Below, piece by piece: positions 63,100 to 64,000 of a stretch of DNA of 64,000 nucleotides. Where the stretch lies: contig NZ_LQIK01000012.1 of NCBI RefSeq assembly GCF_001499855.1, positions 1 to 64,000 on the forward strand. The letters run 5' to 3'. Both the position numbers and the translations under genes were made by a program. Below the pieces are notes generated by a model. It did no database searches. It was not told where the DNA came from and was given only the letters and a program-made list of their open reading frames with translations. The stretch comes from Mycobacterium sp. GA-0227b (lineage in GTDB: Bacteria; Actinomycetota; Actinomycetes; Mycobacteriales; Mycobacteriaceae). Each line of letters starts with the position of its first letter. The first letter of the stretch is position 1.

Positions 63100-63987
63100 A
63101 TGACCGCACCTAACAATGGAAGCTGGCGCCCGGATCCCGAGGGCCGCTACGAGTACCGCTGGTGGGACGGCCAGCGCTGGACCGATCAGGTGTCGCATCA
63201 GGGCCAGGTCGGTCGGGCACCGCTGGGGGGCCCGCCGCCGGCCGCCGCGCAAGGCCGTCCGCAGGGGCCGCCACCACCCCAGGCGAGCACGGTCGGCCAG
63301 CCCGGAGGGGACGGTTTCGCGGGCATCACCGGCGATCTCGTCGACGGCAGGTTCAGCGAGAAGGAAGCCAAGCCCATCGCGAACCAGAACACCAAACTGC
63401 TGCGGGTGCGCCTCGGCGAGCCGTTCATGGCGCGGCAGGGAGCGATGGTCGCGTATCAGGGCAACGTGGACTTTGCGTTCGAGGGCGGCGGCGCGTCGAA
63501 GTTCCTGAAGAAGGCGCTGACCGGAGAAGGCTTGCCGCTCATGCGTTGTCAGGGACAGGGCGACGTGTTTCTCGCCGAGCGGGCCTACGACGTGCACCTG
63601 CTGAACCTGGCGAATTCCGGCCTGTCGATCAGCGGCAAGAACGTGCTGGCGTTCTCGTCGAGCCTGGACTGGAACATCGAACGGGTGAAGGGCGGCAGCA
63701 TCGCCACGGGCGGGCTGTTCAACACCACGCTGCGCGGAACCGGTTGGGTGGCGCTGACCACCGACGGTCCACCGGTCGTGCTCAACGCCGCCGAGGCGCC
63801 GACCTTCGCCGACACGAACGCGGTGGTGGCATGGTCGGCGAATCTGCAGACGCAGCTCAAGACGAGCTTCAAGGCGGGCGCGCTGATCGGACGAGGCTCC
63901 GGCGAGGCGGTTCAGGTGTCCTTCCACGGCCAGGGCTTCGTCATCGTTCAGCCCTCGGAGGGCGCTCCGCCGGTCGCGACGCAGTAG
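63100..63987 (+). CDS. DUF2510 and AIM24-family protein
   Basis: This encodes 295 aa from ATG 63100. The first 30 residues are a DUF2510 domain (GSWRPDPEGRYEYRWWDGQRWT), followed by a Pro/Gln linker. Residues ~75-290 are an AIM24 beta-sandwich: LLRVRLGEPFMARQGAMVAYQGNVDF, and SGKNVLAFSSSLDWNIERVKG. No membrane segment; such proteins are associated with the membrane in bacteria but their role is unclear. Confidence 0.85.
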   Translation: MTAPNNGSWRPDPEGRYEYRWWDGQRWTDQVSHQGQVGRAPLGGPPPAAAQGRPQGPPPPQASTVGQPGGDGFAGITGDLVDGRFSEKEAKPIANQNTKLLRVRLGEPFMARQGAMVAYQGNVDFAFEGGGASKFLKKALTGEGLPLMRCQGQGDVFLAERAYDVHLLNLANSGLSISGKNVLAFSSSLDWNIERVKGGSIATGGLFNTTLRGTGWVALTTDGPPVVLNAAEAPTFADTNAVVAWSANLQTQLKTSFKAGALIGRGSGEAVQVSFHGQGFVIVQPSEGAPPVATQ

Positions 63988-64000
63988 GTCAGAGTTCGAG

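Noticed and set aside
1..64000. CRISPR arrays, rRNA genes or riboswitches
   Set aside because: I saw no regularly spaced repeats with spacers, no rRNA signatures and no recognisable riboswitch fold in the intergenic regions.

Overview
The window is high-GC actinobacterial DNA from a Mycobacterium, most likely a fast-growing Mycolicibacterium-type species. The clearest reason is gene order. From about 32 kb to 59.5 kb the genes match, in inverted orientation, the M. tuberculosis block Rv1287 to Rv1272c as I remember it: Rrf2 regulator, cysN(C), cysD, canA, oppB-C-D-A, GMC oxidoreductase, SMC-like ATPase, metallophosphoesterase, phosphohistidine phosphatase, lprC, lprB and two half ABC exporters. 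DUF732 secreted proteins and small tryptophan-rich secreted proteins also fit Mycobacterium. All family calls come from reading the sequence; no search was run.

Two regions are clear. Bases 1 to about 21,500 are an accessory island. Its right edge is a 27-base 3' tRNA remnant (21475-21501) beside a tyrosine integrase (20210-21331). The matching intact tRNA must lie left of the window, so the island is only partly shown. From right to left it holds: an integrase; a tightly overlapped leftward operon (small protein, excisionase-like HTH, small protein, PrimPol-type primase, DUF3631 ATPase); a sparse stretch of small hypothetical and secreted genes, including a membrane Ser/Thr kinase flanked by two paralogous secreted proteins and a three-gene DUF732-type operon; an orphan DnaA domain IV protein; a serine recombinase with its own dyad site; a uracil-DNA-glycosylase-superfamily protein; and a two-gene nuclease/helicase cassette at the far left. 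The first 71 bases resemble an IS21-type end next to a cut-off membrane-protein gene.

The best candidate for an undescribed system is 571-5762. An Mrr-like nuclease/SF2 helicase with seven tandem Helicase-Associated repeats is followed 9 bp later by a multi-zinc-ribbon protein with a C-terminal Vsr/DUF559-like nuclease. It looks like a defence or DNA-processing pair. The helicase frame is broken by an apparent one-base loss in a G run at 1077-1080.

From 21.5 kb on the DNA is ordinary chromosome. 21.6-31.9 kb carries lipid/xenobiotic-type enzymes (P450 with divergent TetR and a dyad operator, three SDR/F420-type oxidoreductases, and a SnoaL-sulfotransferase-DUF1214-SDR operon). 31.9-36.5 kb is sulfate assimilation with its probable Rrf2 regulator, and canA. 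36.5-42.1 kb is a two-component system followed by two glycosyltransferase genes. 42.6-48.1 kb is an Opp peptide importer. 48-59.6 kb carries an SbcCD-like pair, lipoproteins and a heterodimeric ABC exporter with one degenerate ATP site. The right end has a molybdopterin oxidoreductase and small conserved genes.
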